The translations under genes were made by a program, and so were the position numbers. The notes under the pieces are model-generated. The model was given only the letters and a program-made list of their open reading frames with translations. It made no database searches and was not told where the DNA came from. Below are positions 36,691 through 47,893 of a stretch of DNA of 64,000 bases, piece by piece; the stretch's first letter is position 1, and the number at the start of each line of letters is the position of its first letter. Source of the stretch: Toxonevra muliebris (lineage: Eukaryota; Arthropoda; Insecta; Diptera; Pallopteridae); assembly GCA_963691655.1 (NCBI GenBank), contig OY829329.1, positions 67,968,822 through 68,032,821 of the forward strand. The letters are read 5' to 3'.

Positions 36691-36959
36691 GTACCAACAA
36701 GCAATTTGGAAGTCGACTACGAAAATAGCACACTTCTAGTTAACTTTTATGACCTAACTATAAGCTAACTATAATGTAATGCAGAACTTCCCCAAAATCA
36801 AACGGTGCTTATTCTATGCAGTGAATTTGTTGTTTTTGACATATTTTCTCTCTCAAAGAGCATTTAACTGTTGTTTGATTTTTTTTCCTTTTATGCATTG
36901 TGAAATCAAAATCAGTGCTCAATTTCGTTAGTGCAGTTAAGTGAGGTTAAAGTGTACAA

Positions 36960-37925
36960 CTAAATTGGAAAAGGTTTAATTTTAATATTAATGTGAGAGG
37001 TGCAAGCAAAATAAACTAAATCAACATTTGTGTTCTGGCCAACAACCACATTTTGCACATTATTATTGTTGTTGATATTGTTACGAGATTTATCGATAAC
37101 TTTAGGTTCGATTTTATTCACATTAGTGAGAATTTTAGGAATATCAGTAGAACAATTAATTGATGGACGAGCAGCACGATTAGAGTTCAGACGAGCAATC
37201 GGTGGATTAGGCGTAATGATCGGTGATGCCATGGCAACAGTTTTAGCCCATGTAAGAGTTGGCGATAGAGACGTAGAGGCAGGAGAAACAGCAGCAGAGC
37301 AGCGATCAGCAATAGCAGCGCAACGACCAGCAACTGCCAAGCGATTACGTGAGCAGGATGGTACATCAGGAGAAATGACTGGAGAACAGCAATCAGCAAC
37401 GTCAGCATGAGTAAGTGATAAGTCTGAAAATGCAGAGGCAGTACCATATGATGAAAGTGAAACAGTATTATCCACCCCGTCTTTGTTGTTTGTTGTATGC
37501 CTATTAATCTCAGCCACGTAGAAACCTTTAAGGTCAGCAAAGTGGGCGGTGAATTGATTGGATAGCGATTTATTGATAACTTGATGAGTATTGAGCTCAG
37601 CCTCTAAGATACCTTTAAGGTCAGCAAATTGATCACTAAGAGATTTTAACTTCAGCTCGAAAACACTCAGAAGACTATTGAACCCAGCTTTTTGAGATTC
37701 TGTAATGGATTCGTAAGCTTTAGCAAGTTTTGCTGACATACTCAGACAGTCATTACAGAAATATCCTAGATGCTGGTTCCCTTTTATCATTTTGACGTCA
37801 TACTCAGTCAATGGACCCACGCAACAGGCCCGATGAAAACGCTTCCTGCATAAGCCACTGCACGGAACAACAAGGCAATCATTTCTGGAGAATCCTTTGT
37901 CACATTTGCCACAGAAATCGTCCAT
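36960..37925 (-). CDS. PHD-finger/coiled-coil protein, LINE ORF1-like, 321 aa
   Basis: The start chosen is MDDFCGKC at 37925, because the zinc finger begins at once; an in-frame ATG 26 codons upstream is also open. Residues about 5-60 form a PHD-type finger with Cys/His ligands in CGKC, CSGLC, FHRACC and YFCNDC. Residues about 62-150 look like a coiled coil with a repeated LSDQFADLKG / LSNQFTAHFADLKG segment. The rest is Ser/Ala/Asn-rich and low complexity, ending after a poly-Asn run. PHD fingers followed by coiled coils occur in ORF1 proteins of some LINEs, which bind RNA. No ORF2 follows on the minus strand, so this is a 3'-truncated LINE, a chimera, or a domesticated ORF1. The intact frame is notable among so many decayed elements. 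Confidence 0.6.
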   Translation of the reverse strand: MDDFCGKCDKGFSRNDCLVVPCSGLCRKRFHRACCVGPLTEYDVKMIKGNQHLGYFCNDCLSMSAKLAKAYESITESQKAGFNSLLSVFELKLKSLSDQFADLKGILEAELNTHQVINKSLSNQFTAHFADLKGFYVAEINRHTTNNKDGVDNTVSLSSYGTASAFSDLSLTHADVADCCSPVISPDVPSCSRNRLAVAGRCAAIADRCSAAVSPASTSLSPTLTWAKTVAMASPIITPNPPIARLNSNRAARPSINCSTDIPKILTNVNKIEPKVIDKSRNNINNNNNVQNVVVGQNTNVDLVYFACTSHINIKIKPFPI

Positions 37926-38003
37926 AGTGATCGAAAAATTAGCAGAAGCACACGAATACCAAATTGAGGTTATGTGCACAGTGTCAGTCCGGGCGACTAG
38001 CAA

Positions 38004-38944
38004 TGAAGTTTTTTACAAGCAAATGAGCTCCGAATTTATAAACTTAATTATGATGAAACACCAAAGTTAACGAAACTTTAAACCGGATAGAACACGCAAA
38101 AATAAAATTATTGCGAAGGGGCATTAGAATGCTAAAATTAAACGTCAGATATACGCGAGAATTGCCAGATTGCCTTAGATTAGATAACTTTTAGCTAACT
38201 TCTAAGCAACTAACTTTAAGTTAGTTGAAAAGTTATGCAGAATCGGACAATTGACTACTGCCTAGGACATCGCAATGTTAAAATAGTTAGTTGTCTCCAT
38301 TAAAAATAATCCAAGTATCAACCACCTCTAGTTGCGAAATGGTTAGATTAAAATGCATCAAAAGTTAGCTGAGCTGCCGACAGGGTACACTATGAATTTA
38401 TGTGGATGTACAAGTACAACTACGTATTTACTTTTTCATCAGTGACTAATACTTTCACATTCAAGTACAATTGCATTTAGTTTGTAATTGGTTACTTTGC
38501 CGTAATGACGATTTCTCTCACCTCTTTTATTTTTAAATTAATCTATACATTTATTAGTATAACTACAACTTTATTCCAGAAGATCCAGAAGTGCTACACT
38601 ATCATATTCTATATCAATTTAAAGAGCTTGACGAGTAGGTTAGCCAAAAATCAGACTTAAAATCGGTTAAGCCAATTCCAAAATATTAGCGTCGGAAGTT
38701 CTTTAAAATTCCCTCATTAAACAAAGCATTGCATTCATCGTTGTAAAAATTATTATTGAGAGAGAGAAGCCGATAGTAACGGCATTTCTCAGAATTATCT
38801 AACGAATTATCTGCATACACAAATAACAAAACCAACACCAACGAGTAGTTTGGTTCTCTTTTGATATTTGTTTTTTCATAAAGAGATTTCTTGAAAAAAA
38901 AAAAAAAAAAGAATAGCCCCAGTTACTGGGGCCTTACCGACTAG
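38004..38944. other. Non-coding stretch with TTAGCTAAC-like short repeats
   Basis: Near 38185-38245 short motifs such as TTTTAGCTAACTT and AACTTTAAGTTAGTT recur and echo 36735-36790 on the other side of the PHD ORF. 38763-38885 is the inverted partner of 938-1045. No gene is supported. Confidence 0.45.
38763..38885. repeat. Dispersed repeat, inverted partner of 938-1045
   Basis: Read on the minus strand it gives AAAAGAGAACCAAACTACTC, then TGTATGCAGATAATTC and GAGAAATGCCGTTACT, in the same order as 938-1045. It lies just outside the left arm of the large inverted duplication. Confidence 0.55.
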
Positions 38945-41900
38945 TATTTCTTATGCAACAAAATAGACGATAAATGTTAAACGACCCCGACTTCGTCTCA
39001 TCTCCTACGTGCACAAAACACAATCGGGCGACCAACATCAAAGAAAACAAATGCTCTCTTTGACTTTTTTGTTCTCTGCGTCTCTTCAACTAATACTCTC
39101 TCATTTAAATGCAATTGGACTTTGTTGGTAATTTTCATTGTCTTCCCACAAAAACACAATTAGAAGAACAACATCAAAGAAAACAAACTTGCTTCTTTGA
39201 GTTTCTTGTTCTCTTGATCTCTTCCTTTTCAACGAAACCTCTCTCATGTAAGTGCAATTGGACTTTGTTTGTAATTGTGTGCATTTGGCTACTCGGCTAA
39301 GTTTACGAATAGGCAACAACGATTTCTCTCACCACTTTTTTTTTTTTGGTTAAACGGTATTTTGTAGAGGAAACAAAGAACAGTTGAGGTGTATTGCGTA
39401 TTGTATTTTGGCGTTTACATATACATGCATATGTAATAATAGTTATATATAAAAGAGTACAAAAATAGAACTAAAAACAATTGTCACTCCTCTTTTTTAC
39501 TAGATCGAAGTTCTCTCTCTTTCGCTCTTCTACGTCATTCTACTAAGTAAAAAAAAATTGATTTATGTGTTAAAAGAAAAATAATGATAAATCATTAGAT
39601 TACTGAATTGAGCAAATATTTAAATAAACCTGAGTAAATTGAACATTTAGTGTATTCATTATTTTTTTTCTTTGAGAAATTGGAGGCATTTCTTGAGCTA
39701 CATATGTACTTAAAGCATCGGTGGCCACCTATACATACATAATGATCGACTGAGCACTCTTTCTATGGAAATGAGCTCTGTATGTGTGAAATTTCTTATG
39801 CTCATTTGCCTGCGTGCAAGTCTTTGGCCTACGCTGACTTAAAGCTATTTAAATTCAAAAAAAAAAAAAAAAACACTGAAATATCTTTTGCAGCAATTTA
39901 TTTTTTTTGTATGCATATATCTACATATTTAGTTATTAATTTTAAATTTCGTAATTCGAAACTTTAGCTTTCCCATCTTTTGAATTAACATAAATCTTAA
40001 AGCTTAATTAAAGGTAGCGCTGCCAACGTTCACTAATTTTCAAGTTCTTGGTACATTGCTTTGCCGCCACCTTTAAGCAAAGTCTTGGAAATACATATCA
40101 CAAAAACCTTTGCATTAAGCTCTCATTTTCATAGATTATATAACTTGTAAGCAAGTGAAGATAAACTACGTCAATTAAACAACAACAATTAAAAATAATG
40201 TCATTCATTTACTTTTAATTATTGAATGCGTAGACAGACAGACATCTTCACATCACACTGTGTTATACCTTCTATGATATTTGAAAAATTAACGCTCATT
40301 AATTTAATTAATCAATTTTGCTTAAACGATAGCGTTCTTTTACGACCGAGCGGTGTTTCCAGTAGCTCCTCCATACTATATTCTAGATCATTTGATTTTG
40401 TATCAAATGATGCATTTTTCGCATTCGTAAGCGATGACTCCAAAGCAGATCTCAGACCAACGCCTGGCTCTTCTAATACTTTTGACCCTGATTTAGGTAT
40501 ATAACTCTCCATGCCTATAAATTGTGATGATGGAGATTTGAGCAGACTTTCATTTTTCTCGATGTTCTTCACTGATTTTCGAGCGTGGGCTTCAAACCGG
40601 TTACCCCAATTTATTATATTAACATTCCATGGCTCATGGTAGGAGATGCCTTTTACTTTTGACTTGCGAGGTTCTTTTACGCTCACGATAGGCACGTCAG
40701 GCATAACCAAAGTTTCATAACTATTTGGTTCAAAAATATTGTAAAAAATATTCTTTGGTTTGTGTTCTTTGACCTGTAACCATTCAATAAAATCTGACTG
40801 GAACGTATTTATGTGATCACGTTCTGTTTGAGATATGTCCTCCAACAGATGGATAAATTTGTCATTTTTCTCGCGAGGAACTCGTGAAAAGCGAGTCGTA
40901 GCATTTAGTATAGTATATAGAACATTTATAATGCTTGGTGTCAATGCGTTCAATTCTTGCAATATTTTCAGGTAGGTATCCATTTGATTTGGCTCCAATT
41001 CGGTGATATTTTGTACAAACTGCTTCAAAACTTGCATTTCTTTGGGCGTCAATACCATCAGTCCTTTCGTCTCCATTTTCGTAAGTAATTCTGCTACTTT
41101 AAATGGATCCATTAATTCATATTCATTATCAAACTTACTATCTCTATGTTTTTCTTGCTGTTTGGGATAGAAGTTGATGCCATGGATAGTATTACTGATG
41201 CCACCTTTTTCCATGACACTGCGCAGATATGCAGCCAAGATGGGATTTTTATCATCTATTGCCATTGGATCGTAGTGTTTCCCGGTTGAATGTGTAAAGA
41301 GCGAGGCTAGCGTTTCCCTCTGCCATGGTTTTCCATCATATTTCATCATATAATCTCCAAACTTTGGGTTCAGCTTTGAAGATATGGGTTTGTGCTTTCC
41401 AATCATCCCAAATTCATCGAAGCTTCTCTGGTTGGAATTATCTAGAGGCTTAAAATTATATGTTGGCTTTAATGGTCCAAATTGCATATAGTTTCTGAAA
41501 CTTTCTTGTTTACTGAGCCTGGCGGCTTTATTTAACTCTCTCAGATAATGCAATTGCAATCGATATTCATAGTGTCGTTGTTTTTGTACTCTCTTAAAGA
41601 TAAATTGCTTTACCAAACGTTGAATTTCACTGGGTTCATCGAGACATTCCGCCCGGCAGAGCGGCACTTTCGCTTGACACGAACGAAAAGGTTGTCGTGC
41701 TAGTCTTCCAAGCTTTGCAAACTTTAACATTTCTGTTGAAATTTAATTTGGATTTTTGTTAAGCCGAAAATATAAAAAAATTGAGAAAGATTTTTATTAT
41801 GTTCTCAACACACACTAAAAATAAACTAAATATGATATTTTTTTTTTTTGACATACGCATAGATATTTTTGTGTTTGAGTTGAGTGATTGATTGAAGCCT

Positions 41901-42290
41901 ATTTCAAAGACTCAATAAAGTAGTTGGAATAAATTTACAAGTATTCATTTTAATCGTAGATATTTTCTTCCATTATCAGCTGAAAACTTGCGCTTCTTAT
42001 TTATAATTACTTTTGATGTGTAAACATCTATAGCGACGAGATGAACAAATTTTATATGGGAGTGAAATGACAGATTATTTTAATCCATCCCTAAAAGCTC
42101 GCTGTATTTTTTATCTCGCTATTTTAACCATAAAATCAGACTATACTAAAGTGTAGTGAATGTCATTACAGGAGGGGGTAAAAGTATTTCATTTACTCGT
42201 ATCGAAATAAAAATTCAATACGGTTAATACAAAATACACAGAGGGGCTCGGAACCCTGTCTCCCCTGACTGCGTTCTTCCACAGCATATT
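38945..42290. repeat. Left arm of the large inverted duplication
   Basis: The reverse complement of this segment aligns along its length with 58715-61985: gene body, about 550 bp of 5' flank, and more than 1.3 kb of 3' flank. Shared marks outside the coding region include CGCCAAAATACAATACGC, ACCGTTTAACCAAAAA, GCTGAAAACTTGCGCTTCTT/its inverse, and GGGCTCGGAACCCTGTC at the inner edge. The left arm lacks the CAGTGCTACAGCCAG segment present in the right arm (58820-58885), so the arms have diverged by indels. Confidence 0.9.
40312..41730 (-). CDS. Unrecognised protein, paralogue A, 472 aa, probable mitochondrial presequence
   Basis: A single uninterrupted exon from an ATG in CAACAGAAATG context to TGA. 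The N-terminus MLKFAKLGRLARQPFRSC is basic, Arg/Lys-rich and free of acidic residues, which is typical of a mitochondrial targeting peptide (inference). No transmembrane segment is obvious. Residues about 210-290 are the most conserved between paralogues: DPFKVAELLTKME, LMVLTPKEMQ, LEPNQMDTYLKILQELNALT, a predicted helical region. The C-terminal third is more variable and polar. Gene B (59317-60747) shares about four-fifths of residues, with only in-frame length changes, so both copies appear to be kept as proteins. I do not recognise the family. The gene lies in the left arm and is transcribed away from the spacer. Confidence 0.85.
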   Translation of the reverse strand: MLKFAKLGRLARQPFRSCQAKVPLCRAECLDEPSEIQRLVKQFIFKRVQKQRHYEYRLQLHYLRELNKAARLSKQESFRNYMQFGPLKPTYNFKPLDNSNQRSFDEFGMIGKHKPISSKLNPKFGDYMMKYDGKPWQRETLASLFTHSTGKHYDPMAIDDKNPILAAYLRSVMEKGGISNTIHGINFYPKQQEKHRDSKFDNEYELMDPFKVAELLTKMETKGLMVLTPKEMQVLKQFVQNITELEPNQMDTYLKILQELNALTPSIINVLYTILNATTRFSRVPREKNDKFIHLLEDISQTERDHINTFQSDFIEWLQVKEHKPKNIFYNIFEPNSYETLVMPDVPIVSVKEPRKSKVKGISYHEPWNVNIINWGNRFEAHARKSVKNIEKNESLLKSPSSQFIGMESYIPKSGSKVLEEPGVGLRSALESSLTNAKNASFDTKSNDLEYSMEELLETPLGRKRTLSFKQN

Positions 42291-42375
42291 TTCGGGTTAG
42301 TGGTACGAAAGTTTGACAGGCACTACATCACTCTATTTAAAGTATTTATAGTTTGACAGCCACTTCAATTGCATA
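42180..42375. repeat. Flank repeat copy 1 (also 51930-52135 and 58738-58810)
   Basis: TATCGAAATAAAAATTCAAT, then GGTTAATACAAAATACACAG and GGGCTCGGAACCCTGT. Copy 2 at 51930-52135 has the same order plus 24 extra bases before GGTACGAAAGTTTGACAGG. A short inverted copy forms the inner edge of the right arm. In both forward copies a mariner follows immediately. Confidence 0.85.
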
Positions 42376-43441
42376 ATAGGTGTATAAATATGAAGTGCGG
42401 TTTCAACTAACAGATGACATAGCTGTTATGTATGGTTTGTGGTGATAATAATTAATATGTCGTTGTAGAGAGTAGATATTTCAGTCAATAAGATCTAAGT
42501 AAAATATTCTTTTTTGCATCAAAAAGGTAGAATTTTGTACCAGAAAAAGAAATTCTCCGGGGATGCTTAATAACCTTATTTCATTTGAAGAAAACGGCTA
42601 CTGAAGGCTATCGATTGTTAGTAGAGGCTTATGGTGAACATACTCCAAGCCAACACAATCATGAAGGATGATTTCAAAAACTTAATAGTGGTGATTTTGA
42701 CGTCAGTAACAAAGGCCGTGGAGGACAATCGAAAAAATTAGAAGATGAGAGCTACTATGAACTTCTAAAACCTGATAAAACGATAACTGATGAACGATAC
42801 CGACAAAAAGTCATCAGAACGTATTTGAGCTCAGTGTTAAGCACTGATCCAGAAAAGAAGGAAATGTCTGGGTATGTACCAAGTGCTCAGTGCAGAGCTA
42901 GCATCCATAGAATCGGGCGCCGTACTCAAATTCTTGAGACAGATTAGACCAGATAAAAAAGAGTAACGTACAATAGATCTTATAGATTGCAGTACAACGA
43001 CAAAAACCTCTCTAATACAACAGCAACTGATCACATTGAACCGAGCATTGAATAAAAAAAGACCAAAATGTGCCCAAAGACACAGTAAAGCCATTTTTCA
43101 ACATGACAATGCCCGGCCACATGAGGAGCATTGTGTTAAAAACTATTTTGTAAACCTCAAATGGGACATTTTACCCCACCCGCTGTATTCAGCAGACTTG
43201 GCTCCTTCCGACTACTACTTTTCCAATCGCTGTAGCATGAGCTTTCGGAATTCAATTCGTACGAAAAAGTAAAGAATTGTCTTAATAGATAGATAACCTT
43301 TAAAAAAATAAGAAGTAGTACTGGGACGGAATCCATCAATTGTCAGAAACATAGTGAAAAGTCATTTTATTATTGAGTTTATTCATTTTTTTGCAAAAAA
43401 AAAAAAAAAAAAAAATCCGCATTTCATATTTATACACCTAT
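42376..43441 (+). mobile_element. Degenerate mariner, copy 1
   Basis: The ends AATAGGTGTATAAATATGAA and its inverse (43421-43441) are flanked by TA. The plus strand encodes mariner transposase remnants in several frames; near the 3' side IFQHDNARPH carries the second catalytic Asp, and LYSADLAPSDYYF carries the third within the usual YSPDLAPSDYHLF box. Many stops and frameshifts are present. It is a different family from the 27255-28532 mariner, judged by ends and motif sequence. Confidence 0.85.
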
Positions 43442-43651
43442 TATAAAATATCAATTCGGATACATTTTCTCATCCGTGCGTGTTTTTCGAGTCATTTTAT
43501 CGTATCGTATCGTGTGTGCATACACACAAATGGATTTTTATTTTGACTTCAGGTCTCTTTTCCCGATTTTCAAGTATAATTTTTCCTTTTTCTTTGATTT
43601 TCATATTATTTCAATCATATTCCTTAATTTTTTATTGCTTTTCTACAGTTT

Positions 43652-44276
43652 AAGATCAAATTTTACATATCATTCGTCATCCACAATAATGCATCCATTG
43701 AATTTGGTCAAAACATTATTATAAAGAAGACGAGCACGTTTTTTGGCCAGCAAATTCTGTTTGTCTGTTCTATTTGGATATTTTATAGCACGATAGCACT
43801 TTAGCCCAGCTTTTATGCGTATTCGTCTAGCAGTACTTTTGCTGGTATTGAATTTTTTGGCACGATCGCTATCCAAAAGTCCGGGATTGCTTTTGATGGA
43901 CCTCAAGATCTTTGCCTTTAATTTTAGGTTGGTGGTTCCCGTTTTGTTCACAACTTTTTTAGCTCTTTCAACACTAAGAGTTTCTTTATATCGTTTTATA
44001 ACTCTACATTCCGTTCTTTTGGAGATATTTAACACTTTCGCAATCTTAGAACCAGACCACGACGGATTTTCAATAAATTTGTTCACAATCAATTTTCTAT
44101 TTGCAGTTTCCATTGTGCATACAATCACCAACTTGCGATCAATTAATATGAAAAATTTATCAACTAACGGTAACGGTATTGGAAACAAATCCCAGTAAAA
44201 AATTTGTTGTTCTTATGACTAGGGGCGACGTGGTGACCACAACAAAGCGTGTCAATTTGGCGTGAACCGCGCTTTA
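43652..44276 (-). mobile_element. Tc1-type element, truncated copy 2
   Basis: Same family as 25278-26291 but on the minus strand. The 5' end (44276) keeps the terminal repeat GGCGTGAACCGCGCTTTA (as inverse) and the subterminal GGGCGACGTGGTGACCAC. Transposase N-terminal half from METANRK to CIIVDDE, after which the element is cut off at about 43652. It shows the frame intact at the site where copy 1 is shifted. The catalytic half is absent, so it is inactive. Confidence 0.88.
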
Positions 44277-47200
44277 CTAGTTCAAGTAGTGGTGCTCAGT
44301 ATTTTGGTACTTGTACACTTGGCACTTTTTTAAGTACCGGTATTCAGTTTTTTAATTTCAAGTATTTTCAAGTATTTAAAGTCCTTTCAAGTATTTCTAA
44401 GTAGTTTCAAGAATTTTCATGTACTACACATCGAAAACGGGCTATCAAATGAGCCATTTTTCTTGTCGAGAAAGAGATATTATTACTGTGATCCCCAAAT
44501 TTATTTTTCAATTGATGGTAGTGGCCGTCTTTCAATATTAGATCAGGGATAACCAACAAAAATATTTACGGACCCAAACCAGAACTACAACAAAACAATG
44601 ATTAAAACGTCACCATCACCTTTTGCAGTTGATTATGTCTTGTATTGCCATGACCCCGCGATGCAAAATAAAATCAACCAAACGAAATTTCAGTGGTGGG
44701 ACAATAATAAAATGTTAAATTGAATTAAATTAAAACACATGAAATATGTTTTTGTTTTGACCAATTGACATGCTGAAAGCAAATACAAAGTAAAAAATTG
44801 TAGCGAGCAAAAGTGCATTAAAATTATTTGAGTGCAAAAACGAAACAAAAATAAGGGACGGTGAAGTAAAACAAAGCCGCATGAGGGCAAAATTTTGTTT
44901 CGGTGGTGGCCGGTGATCAAGGTCTTGCAGTAAAATTTTCTACGTTGTGGATGAGCAAAGATTCATTTCTTGCGCTCAGTGCCTGCCTGATGGACAGATT
45001 GCATTGCAGCCACACTTTCGGATGTACGCACATCACGAGAGCTCGTTCTGAATGAATATTATCAAAAATGTCCATAGCTGTGTTGGAATTACCCATTGAC
45101 ATGCATTAAAATGAATATTTTTGAATTTATATTTTATATTATATGTAAAAGGAAGGATACACTTCTTTGTTGTATGTTAAATTTCATTATCGATTGATTA
45201 CCTTGGGGCTAATATTGTCCTTTCACGAACGAAGGAAAAAACCCCAATTAAAATTATTTCTTTTATTTATTTTATGCAATTGCTGCAAGGTAAAATTTGA
45301 TTTTTAATTTTTTATAAATTTCAATTGTTTTTCCGTTGTTGTTTGTTTGTCTTTATGATTGCATTTATGCTTTAATTGCAAGCTAAAATATTTTGTTTTT
45401 TTTTTTTTTGTGTTTTGTTGCTCCAAATTAACTTGCGCTATTAAATTTTAAATTAGCTTATTTAACAATATTGATGCGCATAATTAATTAAATTTCTGTT
45501 TATGACATTTTAGACAATTTCATATTATATTGTATATTGGCGTTTGTAGCTATATATGTTTATACCTATGTAAACATATAAATGTGTGTGTGTTTATATA
45601 TATTTTATTAAATCTGTAAATGTATGTATGTATGTTTGTACATACAGCAATGAATAGCTACATACTTAAAATATAATATTATTTTATCGTTTTGATAGAA
45701 AAGTCAACATTTGCATATGTATCCAACTAACCTCTTTCCACGCACATATGTATGTATGTGTATATATGTTTGTATGCATATTTGTATATTTTCGTTGATT
45801 TGTTTACATTTACCTTGAAGCTAATCAAAAATTTTAAGCAAATTTTCAAAAATTCATTTATTTCGTTGGTTCGTTCGTACAAAATTTCAAATGTTGTTGA
45901 ATTATAATGGGAAAATTTTATGAATAACTCATTCAACGCGACCTGCGGCTATAATAATGAGATAGATAGAAAGAGAAAAAGGGAGAGCGAGAGAGTAAGA
46001 GCTGAGCTTATTTAGCTATTGAAAACATATTTGATTATACAAATACAAGTATACACTAACGGTTCTAAGAGGGGAATTTCGAGGTATAGGTATCTCATCT
46101 CTCTCTCTTTGAGTGACGTAGCAACGAAGAGAGCTGAAAACCCTCTCGCCAGTATGCAAGTGTACACTAACGGTTCTAAGAGAGGAATTTTGAGGTAAAG
46201 GTATCTCTATACTATATCTCATCTCTCTCTCTCTCTCTCATTGGATGACGTAGCAATGAAGAGAACTAAAAACCTTCTCGCTAGTGCCTACGTACACTCA
46301 TATATATGCAAATATACAAATAAAAATGTGCATATTTGCTTGCATTTGTATATTATTTATAAAATATCAATACATGTATGTATTTATATATTAAATAAAA
46401 AAATAAATATTTCAATTACAGCAAATTGGACATGTAACAAAATAACATTTCAATTAATAACTTAATATGGAACAATCACAATAACAACAACCACACCAAC
46501 AGTAATAATGAGAGCAATATTAATAATTGAAATAACAACAAATGTTAATATACCATGCAATTACGATAATTGCATTAAAATTTATAATAGTAATTTTTAA
46601 TATATCTATAAAATTTTCAATGCTTTCAATGATTTCAGCTAAATCAAAAATTTGCCTTTTCAAATAAATTTATCTACATACATGTGTATATACTAGCATC
46701 TATTGAGTTTTCAATTTGAAACCTAACCTAATATTCTAATGCACATATTAACTTGATACGAATATGTAACTTGCTGCCATTTACTTAACAATTTCAATTG
46801 AAGAGTTTTCTTTTCATTTTTGGCAATATCCATCATTTATCCTGGCATGCGGAAGATAGATTTACATACATACATACATATTCACATAATTTTGCCATTC
46901 AATTATTAGTTCATATTCATGTCCATATATAACATATGAGGCTATTTAATTTTAGATTGAAGGCAGCTGAATTACAAGGCTTATTTTCTTATTGAAATAA
47001 TTTTCTACATTCAAAATTACTTCATCAAAACTTTTACATTAATTGAATTGAATTGTATTAATCAAAGTAACAGAAACTAAAAAAAAAATGATAAAATATT
47101 ATCATCTAATTCAAGTACCTACCTTTGTAATCAATTAAGGAATTATATAAGAAATTCTATAAATTTGTAGAGAAAAATATAAAATATTCATGGAAATATT

Positions 47201-47337
47201 ATTTTCCGTATTAAGTCAAGTCGAGTCTGTTTTTCATTTTTAACACAGAAAAAGATTTTTCTTTAATTTTAGTTTAATTTTCATAACTTTTGTATGGAAA
47301 CTATTTTCTGTTTTACGTATATACAATATTACCGTTA
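44277..47337. other. Non-coding AT-rich stretch
   Basis: Contains a run of CAAGTATTT-like decamers at 44335-44430, TATG/TATA microsatellites near 45620-45640 and 45745-45790, and the tandem duplication at 46046-46295. Nothing coding is supported. Confidence 0.5.
46046..46295. repeat. Tandem duplication, about 115-135 bp unit
   Basis: Two adjacent copies each containing GTRTACACTAACGGTTCTAA, then GAGGTATAGGTATCTC or a variant, then a CT run, GACGTAGCAAYGAAGAGA and AACCYTCTCGC. Copy 2 has a longer CT run and a small insertion (ATACTATATCTC). Confidence 0.85.
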
Positions 47338-47893
47338 TACAGTGTCGTAGCCAGAAAAAAATATTGAGAAGGGGGACTTTATATATTCTAAAACAAATAT
47401 ATATATTTTACAAATTTAGTTTTAGAATAAAAAAAACGATTTTAAATCAGCTGGTAAGCTTCTTTTAATGACATTTTTAGTTTAGCGTTTATTTTTTCTA
47501 AAACCAAGTTTACATATTTTTATTGTTCAGTGACCTATAGTAGAATTTTATGGGCAATATATTTCTAGAACATATTAGTCCTGTATCAATCCTCTTAATG
47601 GGTCAAAAAAGTAACTTTTTCCAAAAAGAGCAAAAAGACCCATAAGGAAGGGAGATAATATGTTAACATATTCTAAAAAAATTTTCTACGGAAAATTATA
47701 ATATAATTTGCTGAACTCACAAACAAACTCAGATGCTAACTTAACAAAATCTGTTATGGTTTATTATAGTTAAAATGTTAGAAATGGGCAAACTTAAGGC
47801 CCGCATAATACCGAGCTAACTTTACAAAACCCTCTAGGGATTTTGTTACGGATTTCGGTCCTGATTTCATGACTTTGAATTTGTTGCACAGTG
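47338..47893. mobile_element. Short relative of the CACAGTG foldback family, 556 bp
   Basis: The right end is the inverse of CACTGTGCAACAAATTC; the left end reads TACAGTGTCGTAGCCAG. Both are bordered by TTA (47335-47337, 47894-47896), as in the 17318-18577 element. Inside is the family module (CAGTGACCTATAGTAGAA, then GGGCAATATATTTC and CATATTAGTCC). The left terminus is poorly matched, so the boundary on that side is uncertain. Confidence 0.5.

Noticed and set aside
43815..44198. Plus-strand 127-aa ORF over the truncated Tc1-type copy, and its equivalent at 25354-25737 minus
   Set aside because: Both are antisense shadows of the transposase; their similarity only reflects the transposon homology.
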